Positions 15,452 through 23,719 of a DNA stretch of 64,000 bases are shown here, one piece after another. The translations under genes were made by a program, and so were the position numbers. The notes beneath the pieces were generated by a model. The model did no database searches. It saw nothing but the letters and a program-made list of their open reading frames with translations, and was not told the DNA's origin. Every line of letters begins with the position of its first letter. Position 1 is the first letter of the stretch. The stretch is taken from positions 1 through 64,000 of the forward strand of contig JAJECS010000031.1 of NCBI GenBank assembly GCA_022821905.1, read 5' to 3'. This stretch comes from Chloroflexota bacterium. Its GTDB lineage: Bacteria > Chloroflexota > UBA11872.

Positions 15452-17313
15452 ATGCGGCGGTTGAGGACCGTGGTTTCCGTGGCCGTCGTCTGCTCCGGCG
15501 TCTCGTCGCCGGGGAAGCCGGTGGTGTAAAGCTGGTAGTAGAGCCCCCCGGCTTCCAGCAGCTCGTCGTGCCCGCCGCGCTCCACGATCTGGCCGTCCTG
15601 GAACACCAGGATCAGGTCCGCGCCCCGCACCGTGGCCAGCCGGTGCGCGATGACGAACGACGTGCGCCCCGCCATCAGCCGGTCGAGGCCGCGCTGGATG
15701 ATCTGCTCGGTGTGGGCGTCCACGCTCGACGTGGCCTCGTCCAGGATCAGCAGGCGCGGGTCAGCCAGCAGCGCGCGGGCGAAGCAGATGAGCTGCCGCT
15801 GCCCCACCGAGAGCCGCGCCCCGCGCTCGCGCACGTCCGTGTCGTAGCCCTCGGGCATCCGCTCGATGAACTCGTGGGCGCCCACGGCCTCCGCCGCTCG
15901 CACGACCTCCTCGTCGGTCGCGTATGGCCGCGCGAAGGCGATGTTCTCGCGAATCGTGCCCGAGAACAGGTAGCTGTCCTGGGGCACGATGCCCATCTGG
16001 CCGCGCAGCGAGTCCTGGGTGACCGAATCCAATGGCACGCCGTCGATGCGGATCTGGCCGCGGCCCGCCACGTAGAAGCGGGCCAGCAGGTTCACGGTCG
16101 TCGTCTTGCCGGCGCCGGTCGGTCCCACCAGGGCCACGCGCTGACCGGGCGCCACGTCGAACGAAATGTCGTGCAGCACGTCCGTGCCGTTGTAGCCGAA
16201 GGTCACGTTGTCGAACTCCACCCGCCCCTGGATCCGCGGCAGCGCCTTTGCGTCCGACCGGTCCTCGACATCCAGCGGCTCGTCGAGCAGCTCGAATATC
16301 TTCTCTCCCGCGGCCATGGTTGACTGCAATTGGTTGTAGAACCGCGTGAGCTGCTGGATGGGCGTGAAGAAGCGCGCGATCAGCGCGATGAAGGCCACCA
16401 GCGTGCCGATGCCCATCTCGCCGTTGATCACGAACATGCCGCCCACCACGATCACCAGCGCCGTCGCCAGCGCCGAGATCGTGTCCACCACGGGAATGAA
16501 CGCCGACACGATCGCGCCTGCGCGCACGCTGGCGTCCACGTTTTGCCGGTTGGTCTGCTCGAAGGCCGCGGCGTTGCGGTCCTCGCGCACGAACGATTGC
16601 GCCGTGCGCACGCCGTCGATGCTCTCCTGCAAGTTGCCGTAGACATCGCCCACCGTGGAGCGCACCTGCCGAAAGGCGTTCCGCGCCCAGTTGCTGAACA
16701 CCCGGCTCGCCAGCCACATCAGCGGCATGACCGCCAGGGATACCAGCGCCAGCCGCCAATCCAGGCCAAACATCATCCCGACGATGATCACCAGCATGAC
16801 GACGTCGCCCACCAGCGAGGTCACGCCGAGCGTCACGAACTCGCTGATCACGTCCACGTCGTTGGTGATGCGCGACATCACCGCGCCCAGCGGGTGCCGG
16901 CTGAAATAGGAGAGCGACAGCCGCTGCAGCTTGGCGAACATGTCGTTGCGCAGCTGCCGCAGGCTCGCCTGTCCGATGGCCGCCGTGAGCAGCACCTGGA
17001 AGTAGTTGAGCGCCCACATGAGGCCCAGCGTCCCGATGTAGACCATCCCGACGATCGCCAGCAGGCCGCCGTTGCCCAGGCTGGGGTCGTCGCACGCCTG
17101 CACGCCGCCGCAGATGGCGTCGTCGATGCCGATCTTCAGCAGCAGCGGGCCTGCGTTCGCCGCTCCCGCCGCCAGCACCACCAGCACCAGCACCACGGCC
17201 AGCTGCCGCCGGTGCGGCAACAGATAGGCCAGCAGTCGCCGTGCGATCCGGTGGTCGTAGGCCCTGGTGTCGTCGCCCATGCCCCCCAGCATCATGCGTC
17301 CCTGCATGCCCAT
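15442..17313 (-). CDS. ABC transporter, ATP-binding/permease half (heterodimeric exporter)
   Basis: This 623-residue fused half-transporter has an exporter TM domain with six helices (about 35-330) and a C-terminal ATPase. Walker A is GPTGAGKTT (397-405), the signature is LSVGQ (501-505), Walker B is LLILDE with Glu526, and the switch His is 557 in VIAHRL. The signature deviates from LSGGQ. The ATG at 17313 shares one base with the upstream stop (TAATG) and has GGGAGGGG upstream, so it is coupled to its partner 17313-19388. The pair resembles multidrug/lipid exporters of the BmrCD or TM287/288 kind. The substrate is unknown. Confidence 0.92.
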   Translation of the reverse strand: MGMQGRMMLGGMGDDTRAYDHRIARRLLAYLLPHRRQLAVVLVLVVLAAGAANAGPLLLKIGIDDAICGGVQACDDPSLGNGGLLAIVGMVYIGTLGLMWALNYFQVLLTAAIGQASLRQLRNDMFAKLQRLSLSYFSRHPLGAVMSRITNDVDVISEFVTLGVTSLVGDVVMLVIIVGMMFGLDWRLALVSLAVMPLMWLASRVFSNWARNAFRQVRSTVGDVYGNLQESIDGVRTAQSFVREDRNAAAFEQTNRQNVDASVRAGAIVSAFIPVVDTISALATALVIVVGGMFVINGEMGIGTLVAFIALIARFFTPIQQLTRFYNQLQSTMAAGEKIFELLDEPLDVEDRSDAKALPRIQGRVEFDNVTFGYNGTDVLHDISFDVAPGQRVALVGPTGAGKTTTVNLLARFYVAGRGQIRIDGVPLDSVTQDSLRGQMGIVPQDSYLFSGTIRENIAFARPYATDEEVVRAAEAVGAHEFIERMPEGYDTDVRERGARLSVGQRQLICFARALLADPRLLILDEATSSVDAHTEQIIQRGLDRLMAGRTSFVIAHRLATVRGADLILVFQDGQIVERGGHDELLEAGGLYYQLYTTGFPGDETPEQTTATETTVLNRRMWM

Positions 17314-19388
17314 TAGCTTGCCCCTCCCTGCGTTGGGGCGGCAGGCGCCGACTCGGCGCCTCGCAGCTCCTCGGCCTCGGCCTCCTGGGTGAGCCACATA
17401 TCGCGGTAGAGTCCTTCCTGCTCGATCAGATCCTCATGCCGCCCGCGCTGCACGATGCGTCCCTGCTCCAGCACGATGATTTCGGCGGCGTCGCGCACGC
17501 TCCTGATGCGTTGGCTGATGATCAGCGTGGTGCGTCCCCGCTGCGCGTCCGTGAGCGCCTCCTGGATGGCTCGCTCGGTCCAGGTGTCGACGCTCGAGGT
17601 CGACTCGTCGAGCACCAGGATGCGCGGGTCGAGCAGCAGCGCGCGGGCAATGGCAATGCGCTGCTTTTGCCCCCCGGAGAGGGTGACGCCGCGCTCGCCC
17701 ACGGTCGTCTCATATCCCTGGGGCAGGCCCGCGATGAATTCGTGAATCTGCGCGGCGCGGGCCGCGGCCTCGACCTGTGCGTCGGTCGCGCCGGGGCGTC
17801 CGTAAGCAATGTTCTCTCGAATGCTCGTGGCGAAGACAAAGGGCTCCTGGTGCACGATGCCGATCTGCCCACGCAGCGAGGCGAGGCGCGCCTGCCGCAC
17901 GTCCAGGTCGTCCACCAGCACGCGGCCGGATGACGGGTCATAGAACCGCGGCAACAGATTGATGATGGTGCTCTTGCCCGAGCCGGTGCCGCCCACGATG
18001 CCGAGCGCCTCGCCGGGCCGCACGCGGAACGACAAGTCGTCCAACACCCGCTGGCCCTCGTATTCGAACGCCACGCCGTCGAATTGCAGCTCGCCGCGCA
18101 CATCGTCGAACGCCACGGCGTCGGCGGCTTCCTGCACCTCGGAGTGCTCGTCCAAGACCTCGAATATGCGATTGCCCGAGGCCACGGCGCGGGCAAAGCT
18201 GTTGATGGTCATGCCCAGCATGCGCACGGGCATCATCAGCAGGAGCAGATAGGCGTTGAACGCCAACAGCGCGCCGATCGTCGCCTGGCCCTCGATCACT
18301 TTCCAGCCGCCGTACCACAGCACCGCCACCTGACCCAACCCGAGCACTGCCGTGAACAGCGGCATGCGCATGGCGAACAGCCGCATGACCTCCACGTTGC
18401 GATCGGTGACCTCTTTGTTCACCGGCTCGAAGCGCGCCCGCTGCATCCCCTCCTGCGCGAAGGCCCGCACGACGCGCGCGCCCGCCAGGTTCTCCTGCAC
18501 CGTGGCGTTCAAGTCCGCCCAGGCCTCCTGTACCGCCTGAAACAGCGGGCGAATGCGGTGCGCGAACGTCACCGCCAGCACCGCCATCACCGGCACGGTG
18601 AGCAGGGACAGCAGCCCAAGCTGCCAGTCGGTGACCAGCAGCATCACGGCGGCGCCCACGAGCAGCAGCGCGATTTGCACGAGCTGGAACGCGCCCATGG
18701 ACACGAAGCGGCGCACCCGCTCGACGTCGCTCGTCGTCCGGGACATCAACTCGCCGGTGCGCGCGCGGTCGTGGTAGCCAAACGAGAGGCTCTGCACGTG
18801 TCGATAGAGCTGGTTGCGCATCGTGAATACGACGCGCTGGCCCAGCCACTCGGACGCAAACTGGCGCCCGAATTGCGCCGTGCCCTTCACGGCCGTCAGC
18901 GCCACCACCAGCGCCGCCAGCACGATCAGACCGGCGATCAGGCCCTCTTTCAGGCCGCTGTCCACCACCGTTTGCAACAACTTTGGAATCGTCAGGTCCG
19001 CAGCCGTCGCCAGCAGGGTGACGACGAGCGTCGCCGCCGCCAGCCGCCAATGCGGCAGCGCGTAGGCGGCCAGACGTCGCAGGACCTGCTTGCTCGACCC
19101 CAGCGCCATACGCGGCTCGGGACTCATTCCGCCCGGTCCGCCCATGCGCCGCTGGCCGTCCGGCGACCCCATGGGACCGCCGCCGCGCGGACCTCCGCGG
19201 CCTTGTCCGTCACCGGGCGAGAATCCCGGCGGTCCGTCACGGCCACCGGGTCCGCGTCGCTCCCTGCCGCGCGGCCCGCGGCCTCTCTCTTCGGTGCCGG
19301 CGCGCCGCCCACGGCGGTCCCGCCGACCGCGCCTGCCCCCTCTCCCCTCGGTGGGAGAGGGTTGCGGCGAGCGGGATTCGTCGGTCAT
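17313..19388 (-). CDS. ABC transporter, ATP-binding/permease half with RGG-rich N-terminus
   Basis: This 691-residue partner of the following half-transporter has an unusual first 90 residues rich in Arg, Gly and Pro, part of it encoded by a dispersed repeat (19336-19375). Six TM helices (about 108-400) are followed by an ATPase with Walker A GGTGSGKST (466-474), LSGGQ (570-574) and Walker B LVLDE (Glu595). The switch histidine is replaced by Gln626 (IISQRI), a hallmark of the degenerate ATP site in heterodimeric exporters. It overlaps marR by four bases (ATGA). Confidence 0.92.
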   Translation of the reverse strand: MTDESRSPQPSPTEGRGGRRGRRDRRGRRAGTEERGRGPRGRERRGPGGRDGPPGFSPGDGQGRGGPRGGGPMGSPDGQRRMGGPGGMSPEPRMALGSSKQVLRRLAAYALPHWRLAAATLVVTLLATAADLTIPKLLQTVVDSGLKEGLIAGLIVLAALVVALTAVKGTAQFGRQFASEWLGQRVVFTMRNQLYRHVQSLSFGYHDRARTGELMSRTTSDVERVRRFVSMGAFQLVQIALLLVGAAVMLLVTDWQLGLLSLLTVPVMAVLAVTFAHRIRPLFQAVQEAWADLNATVQENLAGARVVRAFAQEGMQRARFEPVNKEVTDRNVEVMRLFAMRMPLFTAVLGLGQVAVLWYGGWKVIEGQATIGALLAFNAYLLLLMMPVRMLGMTINSFARAVASGNRIFEVLDEHSEVQEAADAVAFDDVRGELQFDGVAFEYEGQRVLDDLSFRVRPGEALGIVGGTGSGKSTIINLLPRFYDPSSGRVLVDDLDVRQARLASLRGQIGIVHQEPFVFATSIRENIAYGRPGATDAQVEAAARAAQIHEFIAGLPQGYETTVGERGVTLSGGQKQRIAIARALLLDPRILVLDESTSSVDTWTERAIQEALTDAQRGRTTLIISQRIRSVRDAAEIIVLEQGRIVQRGRHEDLIEQEGLYRDMWLTQEAEAEELRGAESAPAAPTQGGAS
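19336..19375. repeat. Family D palindromic repeat inside a coding sequence
   Basis: CCCTCTCCCCTCGGTGGGAGAGGG plus TTGCGGCGAGCGGG matches the intergenic family D repeat. Here it lies in codons 5-18 of the ABC transporter gene, where it encodes SPQPSPTEGRGG. The repeat appears to have been inserted in, or recruited into, the reading frame. Confidence 0.8.
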
Positions 19389-19936
19389 GTCTTGTCTCCA
19401 GATTCGCGCCTGCCCGCATCCCTGAGCGAACGGAAATAGCCTTCGTCGCGGCGCCGGGCCATGTGCGCGTTCAGCTCCGCCAGCGCCTCATCGAGGCGCT
19501 CGAGCGCCTCGGCGGGCATCCCGTCCAGCGCCCCCGCCAGGAACGAGGCGAGGGCCTGCTCGTGGGACTCGAGCGCCTCGAGGCCGTGAGGCGTGGCGCT
19601 CACCACCGCGTGGCGGCGGTCGTCCGGGTCCTCCGCCCGCGTCGCCAGGCCCGCACGAACCAACGAGTCGACGCTCTGCGAGGCCCATTGCTTGCTCACC
19701 ATCAGCCGTCCGCCGAGATCGCTCATGCGGCAGCTCCGGTGACGCAAGGCGCGCAATGCCTGGTGCTGCGGCATGGTGAGCTCCAGCTCGTCGGCGTGAG
19801 CGGCGCCAAATCGCATCGCAATCCGACCCGTGCGCCGACCGAGCACCAGGAGCTGACGCGCCGTTTGCCTGAGGGCGTCAACCGACTCGTTGGCGCTGCC
19901 GGTCTCGGCCTGTTCGTCTACTTCACGGACCGTCAT
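19385..19936 (-). CDS. MarR-family transcriptional regulator
   Basis: The 183-residue protein has a winged helix-turn-helix of the MarR type: LTMPQHQALRALRH (helix 2-3), MSDLGGRLMVSKQWASQSVDSL (recognition helix) and the wing AEDPDDRRHAVVSATPHG with the DxR signature. Flanking helices form the dimer interface. It heads the operon with the two ABC half-transporters (4-bp overlap), suggesting local repression relieved by an exported compound. The start at ATG 19936 is chosen because a -35/-10 promoter ends eight bases upstream, giving a leaderless message; the further-upstream start (19957) would lie within the promoter. Confidence 0.88.
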   Translation of the reverse strand: MTVREVDEQAETGSANESVDALRQTARQLLVLGRRTGRIAMRFGAAHADELELTMPQHQALRALRHRSCRMSDLGGRLMVSKQWASQSVDSLVRAGLATRAEDPDDRRHAVVSATPHGLEALESHEQALASFLAGALDGMPAEALERLDEALAELNAHMARRRDEGYFRSLRDAGRRESGDKT

Positions 19937-19944
19937 GGTGGCAG

Positions 19945-19974
19945 ATCGTATGCTCACTTGACGGTCTTGTCAAG
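19945..19974 (-). promoter_or_regulatory. marR-ABC operon promoter with overlapping operator palindrome
   Basis: On the minus strand TTGACA (19973-19968) and TACGAT (19950-19945) are separated by exactly 17 bases. An inverted repeat CTTGAC-6 bp-GTCAAG (19957-19974) covers the -35 and spacer, a good MarR operator. The ATG of marR begins eight bases after the -10, so the transcript would be leaderless or nearly so. Confidence 0.75.
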
Positions 19975-20080
19975 GGACGATGCCGCAGCGGCAGCACCGA
20001 GTGACCGTCTTGAAGCCTCACGACTGTCATTTCTCGCTCCGCTCGAAGTCCAAGGCCGTTGTGCCTTTTCCCTGCCCCTT

Positions 20081-20110
20081 GGATTCCTCGCCTACGGCTC
20101 GGAATGACAG
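20081..20110. repeat. Dispersed palindromic repeat, family C
   Basis: GGATTCCTCGCC-TAC-GGCTCGGAATGAC is an imperfect inverted repeat in the intergenic region between marR and the SMP-30-like gene. Confidence 0.7.
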
Positions 20111-20142
20111 AAAGTGGCGCGCGCAGCCCGGGCCGCCGAGCC

Positions 20143-20985
20143 CTACGGCCCGAACAGCGGCAGTCCCGGAATCCCGATCTTGACCCGGTAGAGCGCGCCT
20201 TCGCGGCAGGTGATGAACAGCTCGTCCTTCTCCGGCCCGCCGAAACAGCAGTTCGCCGGCTTCTCGTGCCCCACGGGAATGTCCAGGTCGATTTCGCCCT
20301 CCGGCGTCACCCGCCGCACGCGGTACGCGCCGTACACCGCGACGTAGAGATTGCCCTCGACGTCCAGGCACATGCCGTCCGGCGCCCACCAGTTGTCCTG
20401 GCCCTCGCGCAGGTCCGCCAGCGCACCGCGATTGGCCAGCGTGCCGTCGGCGCGAATGTCATAGGTCAGCGCCTCGCCGGTATGCGAGTCGGCCACATAG
20501 GCCACGGAGCCGTCGGCGTTGACGTTCACGCCGTTGGGCCACGCCACGTCAGCCGCCAACTGCAAGTCGCCGCCCGGACCCAGCCGGTAGACGCGTCCGG
20601 GCGGTGGATCCTGCGCGTAGTGGCCCTTGGGCGCGGTGAAGTAGAGCGCGCCAGAGGGATGGAAGGTCAGATCGTTGGGCCCGCCCAGCGGGCCGCCCTC
20701 GAACTCGTCGACCACGGTGAACACCTGCCCCGACGGCGTGGCACGCGCGATGCGGCCGCCGAACAGGTCGGTGACATAGCAGTCGCCGTTCCAGTGCACC
20801 GCCGTCCCATTCGGCGCCGCCAGCCGCACGAACGGCTCGCAGCCGCCGTGGCGGGACACCCGCCACAGCGTGTGCTCGCGGCTGTCCGCCACGTAGAGCC
20901 GTCCCTCGGCATCCATCGCCGGCCCTTCGGCCGACAGCAGTCGGTCCACCCACAGCTCCACCGGCCCCTGAAATTCCGCCGCCAT
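20143..20985 (-). CDS. SMP-30/gluconolactonase-like beta-propeller protein
   Basis: The 280-residue protein has a six-bladed beta-propeller of the SMP-30/gluconolaconase/LRE family, shown by repeated blades such as AEGPAMDAEGRLYVADSR, GGPNDLTFHPSGALYFT, WPNGVNVNADGSVAYVADS and PDGMCLDVEGNLYVAVYG. The Glu at the start (EGPA) and the PND and D..DG residues match the divalent-metal site. It may hydrolyse a sugar lactone; no partner enzyme is adjacent. The start at ATG 20985 was chosen because the conserved propeller begins there; ATG 21000 is possible. Confidence 0.82.
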   Translation of the reverse strand: MAAEFQGPVELWVDRLLSAEGPAMDAEGRLYVADSREHTLWRVSRHGGCEPFVRLAAPNGTAVHWNGDCYVTDLFGGRIARATPSGQVFTVVDEFEGGPLGGPNDLTFHPSGALYFTAPKGHYAQDPPPGRVYRLGPGGDLQLAADVAWPNGVNVNADGSVAYVADSHTGEALTYDIRADGTLANRGALADLREGQDNWWAPDGMCLDVEGNLYVAVYGAYRVRRVTPEGEIDLDIPVGHEKPANCCFGGPEKDELFITCREGALYRVKIGIPGLPLFGP

Positions 20986-21071
20986 TGGCCTCGCCCCCAT
21001 GCGCCGCGCCCCGCCCGCGAGCATGCCCCGGCGCCCGCGGTGCGGCAACCGGCCGCGCCTCTCTTATTCTC

Positions 21072-21112
21072 CCCCCTAGCAGGGGGAGGGTTGGGGTGGG
21101 GTCCCTCCGGGC
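21072..21112. repeat. Left direct repeat flanking the DUF559 gene
   Basis: CCCCCTAGCAGGGGGAGGG, then a diverged decamer, then GTCCCTCCGGGC. A second copy in the same orientation lies at 21728-21769, so the DUF559 gene sits between two about 41-bp repeats. The 19-bp core contains a CCCCCTAGCAGGGGG palindrome. Confidence 0.8.
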
Positions 21113-21231
21113 GTGATGGGGTCCCACCGGCGCGCCGGGCCGACCCTCTCCGGTCGCGGCATTCATGCCGCGCCCTGCCTCTCCCTGGAAGGGAGAGGCT
21201 AGGACAGCCGGCCAATTAGGCTTGGCTGAAG

Positions 21232-21651
21232 ATGGACAATCACAAGGGAGCACCGCCGCACCCACGCTTTCGGGAAACCCCTTCCTGGTTGCTCGCGCGC
21301 GCCCGGGCGCTCCGCCGCGAACAGACTGACGCGGAAACCGCGCTGTGGTGGCTGGTGCGCCGGCGTCAGCTGGGCGTGAAGTTCCGCCGGCAGCACCCCG
21401 TCGAGCCCTTCGTCCTTGACTTCTACTGCCCGGCATTGCGGCTGGCAGTAGAAGTGGACGGCGGACAGCACGCAGCCCCGGAGAACCAAGACCGCGATGC
21501 CGCTCGAACGGCAGCCCTGGCGAGTCGCGGGATCCGCCTGATGCGCTTTTCGAACCGAGAAGTCCTGCAAACCCCGGAGGCAGTGGCGGAGGCCTTATGG
21601 CTCGCCTGCCAGCAGGCGCTGGCCGCGGTCCCCGGAGATGAGCAGCCATAG
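21232..21651 (+). CDS. DUF559 endonuclease-like protein
   Basis: This 139-residue protein belongs to DUF559, related to very-short-patch (Vsr) and restriction-endonuclease-like folds. LRREQTDAETALWWLVRRRQLGVKFRRQHPV (28-58) precedes the catalytic core VLDFYCPALRLAVEVDGGQH (66-85), with an Asp and Glu-Val-Asp-Gly-Gly-His nuclease signature. GIRLMRFSNREVL follows. It would act on DNA, but the biological role of solitary DUF559 proteins is unknown. It is flanked by direct repeats at 21072-21112 and 21728-21769, suggesting it travels with them. Confidence 0.85.
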   Translation: MDNHKGAPPHPRFRETPSWLLARARALRREQTDAETALWWLVRRRQLGVKFRRQHPVEPFVLDFYCPALRLAVEVDGGQHAAPENQDRDAARTAALASRGIRLMRFSNREVLQTPEAVAEALWLACQQALAAVPGDEQP

Positions 21652-21727
21652 CTCATCAGCGTCCTTGCGCCCGTGGTCTGCCCCTCGTTCGCTGCGAAAG
21701 ACCTTCAACAAGCACCCTCTTCACCCT

Positions 21728-21769
21728 CCCCCTAGCAGGGGGAGGGCCAGGGAGGGGGTCCCTCCGGGC
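21728..21769. repeat. Right direct repeat flanking the DUF559 gene
   Basis: Direct-orientation copy of the repeat at 21072-21112: an identical 19-bp core and an identical GTCCCTCCGGGC end, separated by a diverged 11-mer. Confidence 0.8.
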
Positions 21770-21803
21770 AGTGGGGATCGACCGCCTGGCCCGTCGTCCT
21801 CGA

Positions 21804-22814
21804 TCAGCCCGTGGACTGAATCAGCGCGCGCAGATAGCCCAGGCACCAGGCCCGGGACAGGTCGTTGTCGGCCGTGTCGCCGAGGACGCCGGGGTAGTGG
21901 TCGGGCATCACGTAGCCGTCGAAGCCGGCCTCGTGCAGCAGGCGCATGTGCGCGGCGGCGTCGAAATCGCCCTCGTCGGGGAACACTTCGTGGAAGCTCG
22001 GCACCGTGCCGCGCACGTTGCGGAAGTGGATGGCGAAGAGCTTGCCCTGGGCGCCGAAGCGGCGCAGCGCGCCGGTCATATCGCCGCCGGACTCCTGCAG
22101 GGTGCCCAGGCAGAAGAGCAGGCCCACCCCCGGATCGGCGTAGCGGTCGAGCAGGATCCCGAGCCCCTCGGGTGTCGCGAAGGGCTGGGCCACGCCGCGG
22201 TAGACCGGCAGCGGCGGATCGTTGGGATGGAAGCCCAGCCGCACGCCGGCGGCGCGGGCCACGGGCAGGACGGCGTCCATGAAGCGGTCGAGCCGGCGCC
22301 AGACTTCTGCTTCCGGGACGCGCGGACCATCGGCGCCGGGCCCGCCCCAGGTGACGAGGTCGCCGGCGTCCAGGCGGGCGGCGTCGAAGGTGCGCAGCAC
22401 GGCGCCCGCTCGGCCCAGCGGCTCGTCGCGATAGCCGCGCCAGTCGTGCTGCGCCTCGTCGGCGTGGGCGATGGCGAAGCCGCAGGTGACCAGGTCGATG
22501 CCGTGGTCGCCCAGGAGACGGATGGTCTCGCAAAACGCGTCCAACTCACCGGCGGCGCGTTCGGCGTCGCCCTGCAGCACGCCGGTGATCAGCGGGCGGC
22601 TGAGCTCCATGCCGCCCAGCGCCAGGTCGAACTCGGCGAGTCGTGCGAGCAGGGCCCGAAATCCGTCTCGATCCACGTGGCCGCCGGTGGCCTCCGCCCC
22701 GGGAAACCAGCTCCAGCGCAACGTGCCGCCCTCGACGCCGAGTTGCCGCACGAGCTGCAGATGCTCGCGGGAGGTGGAGGCGTATCGCACGCCGAGCTTG
22801 ATCATGGCAGTCAT
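21804..22814 (-). CDS. Mannonate dehydratase-like (UxuA family) enzyme
   Basis: The 336-residue TIM-barrel protein resembles UxuA, which dehydrates D-mannonate to 2-keto-3-deoxygluconate. Metal-site signatures are FHPNDPPLPVYRG, IHFRNVRGTVPSFHE and GYVMPDHYPGV. Sequence MIKLGVRYASTSREHLQLVRQLGVEG opens the barrel. ATG 22814 (MTAMIKLG) is the chosen start. No uxuB or kdgK is nearby, so uronate breakdown would rely on distant genes. Some relatives annotated as UxuA act on other sugar acids; specificity is inferred. Confidence 0.8.
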   Translation of the reverse strand: MTAMIKLGVRYASTSREHLQLVRQLGVEGGTLRWSWFPGAEATGGHVDRDGFRALLARLAEFDLALGGMELSRPLITGVLQGDAERAAGELDAFCETIRLLGDHGIDLVTCGFAIAHADEAQHDWRGYRDEPLGRAGAVLRTFDAARLDAGDLVTWGGPGADGPRVPEAEVWRRLDRFMDAVLPVARAAGVRLGFHPNDPPLPVYRGVAQPFATPEGLGILLDRYADPGVGLLFCLGTLQESGGDMTGALRRFGAQGKLFAIHFRNVRGTVPSFHEVFPDEGDFDAAAHMRLLHEAGFDGYVMPDHYPGVLGDTADNDLSRAWCLGYLRALIQSTG

Positions 22815-23003
22815 GGTATCGGGTCCCGCTCCGTCGGAGCAGCATGCGGCTCGGCGGGTGCACCGGTCCAAGCGGAACGTCTTTCCGATCAACGGTCGAG
22901 TGATTCTCAGCAGCGGGGCAGGTGCGCTGCCACGCGCGATGTGCCGAGCATCCGCTCCCGACACCCCTCGTCAGTCTGATCGTCCACGCGGGGGGGGCTT
23001 TGC

Positions 23004-23678
23004 CTAGGTGTCGTCCGGGAGATCGCGCGGTTTTAGGTTGGCGATGTGCTCAATAAGGGCGATCCCTCTCGGGTTTGGAAATACGCTGAAGTATTTCAGA
23101 TGGATGCCTACGTGCTCTGGGATCGACCAGCTGCCAGGCTGACGCTCTCCAATCTCGTGGATTCTTACACCGGACCGCACGATTAGCAGGCCATTCGCCT
23201 CTAGTCTGTCAACGACCTCCATATCTCTAGTCATTGTATTGCCGGTGGACTTGATCAGATCCGGCATCTCCAAAAACCTTAGGTGCCCGTCCCGTCTCTC
23301 CTCTAGTGTGGGGGTTGTTTTGTCGTTGATACTACGCAGTATGGCGATATCACCGGATTGAAGCTTGCTCAGCCACCGCGCGTACTCCTCATAGTCATGT
23401 TCCCACTCGTCCTCAGTCATAGACCGAGCGGCGAGGTTCTCGTAGGCCTCCCGAAGGTCAGGCCGCTCTTCCGAAGCGCCGTGCTTTGTTAGCTCGATCG
23501 CGGCTTCGACCCGCGGTTCCCTTGAAACACGACCGCTCTTACGCACCCGCTCACGCGCCGCGCTCCACATGTTGATGACACGCTTCTCGAACCATCGCGT
23601 CGCATGGCGGGTGAGGGCATCCCCCGTCGATCTGCCGTAGCCCTCAATGATCGGCTTGAGTGGGCTGTCCTCGCCCAA
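23004..23678 (-). CDS. DUF4393/Abi-alpha-like protein in lower-GC island
   Basis: The 224-residue hydrophilic protein resembles the DUF4393 (Abi-alpha) group. LKPIIEGYGRSTGDALTRH opens it. The segment RVEAAIELTKHGASEERPDLREAYENLAARSM (55-86) matches the family pattern of a Pro-rich turn then a helix ending in a conserved LL/LA-x-SM. Members are linked by name to abortive infection but their mechanism is unproven. The start is uncertain: TTG 23678 is used, but the frame stays open upstream to a CTG overlapping the stop of the RHH gene. Codon use is visibly less GC-rich than neighbours, suggesting transfer. Confidence 0.6.
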   Translation of the reverse strand: MGEDSPLKPIIEGYGRSTGDALTRHATRWFEKRVINMWSAARERVRKSGRVSREPRVEAAIELTKHGASEERPDLREAYENLAARSMTEDEWEHDYEEYARWLSKLQSGDIAILRSINDKTTPTLEERRDGHLRFLEMPDLIKSTGNTMTRDMEVVDRLEANGLLIVRSGVRIHEIGERQPGSWSIPEHVGIHLKYFSVFPNPRGIALIEHIANLKPRDLPDDT

Positions 23679-23719
23679 TGCCGCTAGCGCCGTGCCGACG
23701 GCAGCTTCGGTTTCGCTGC

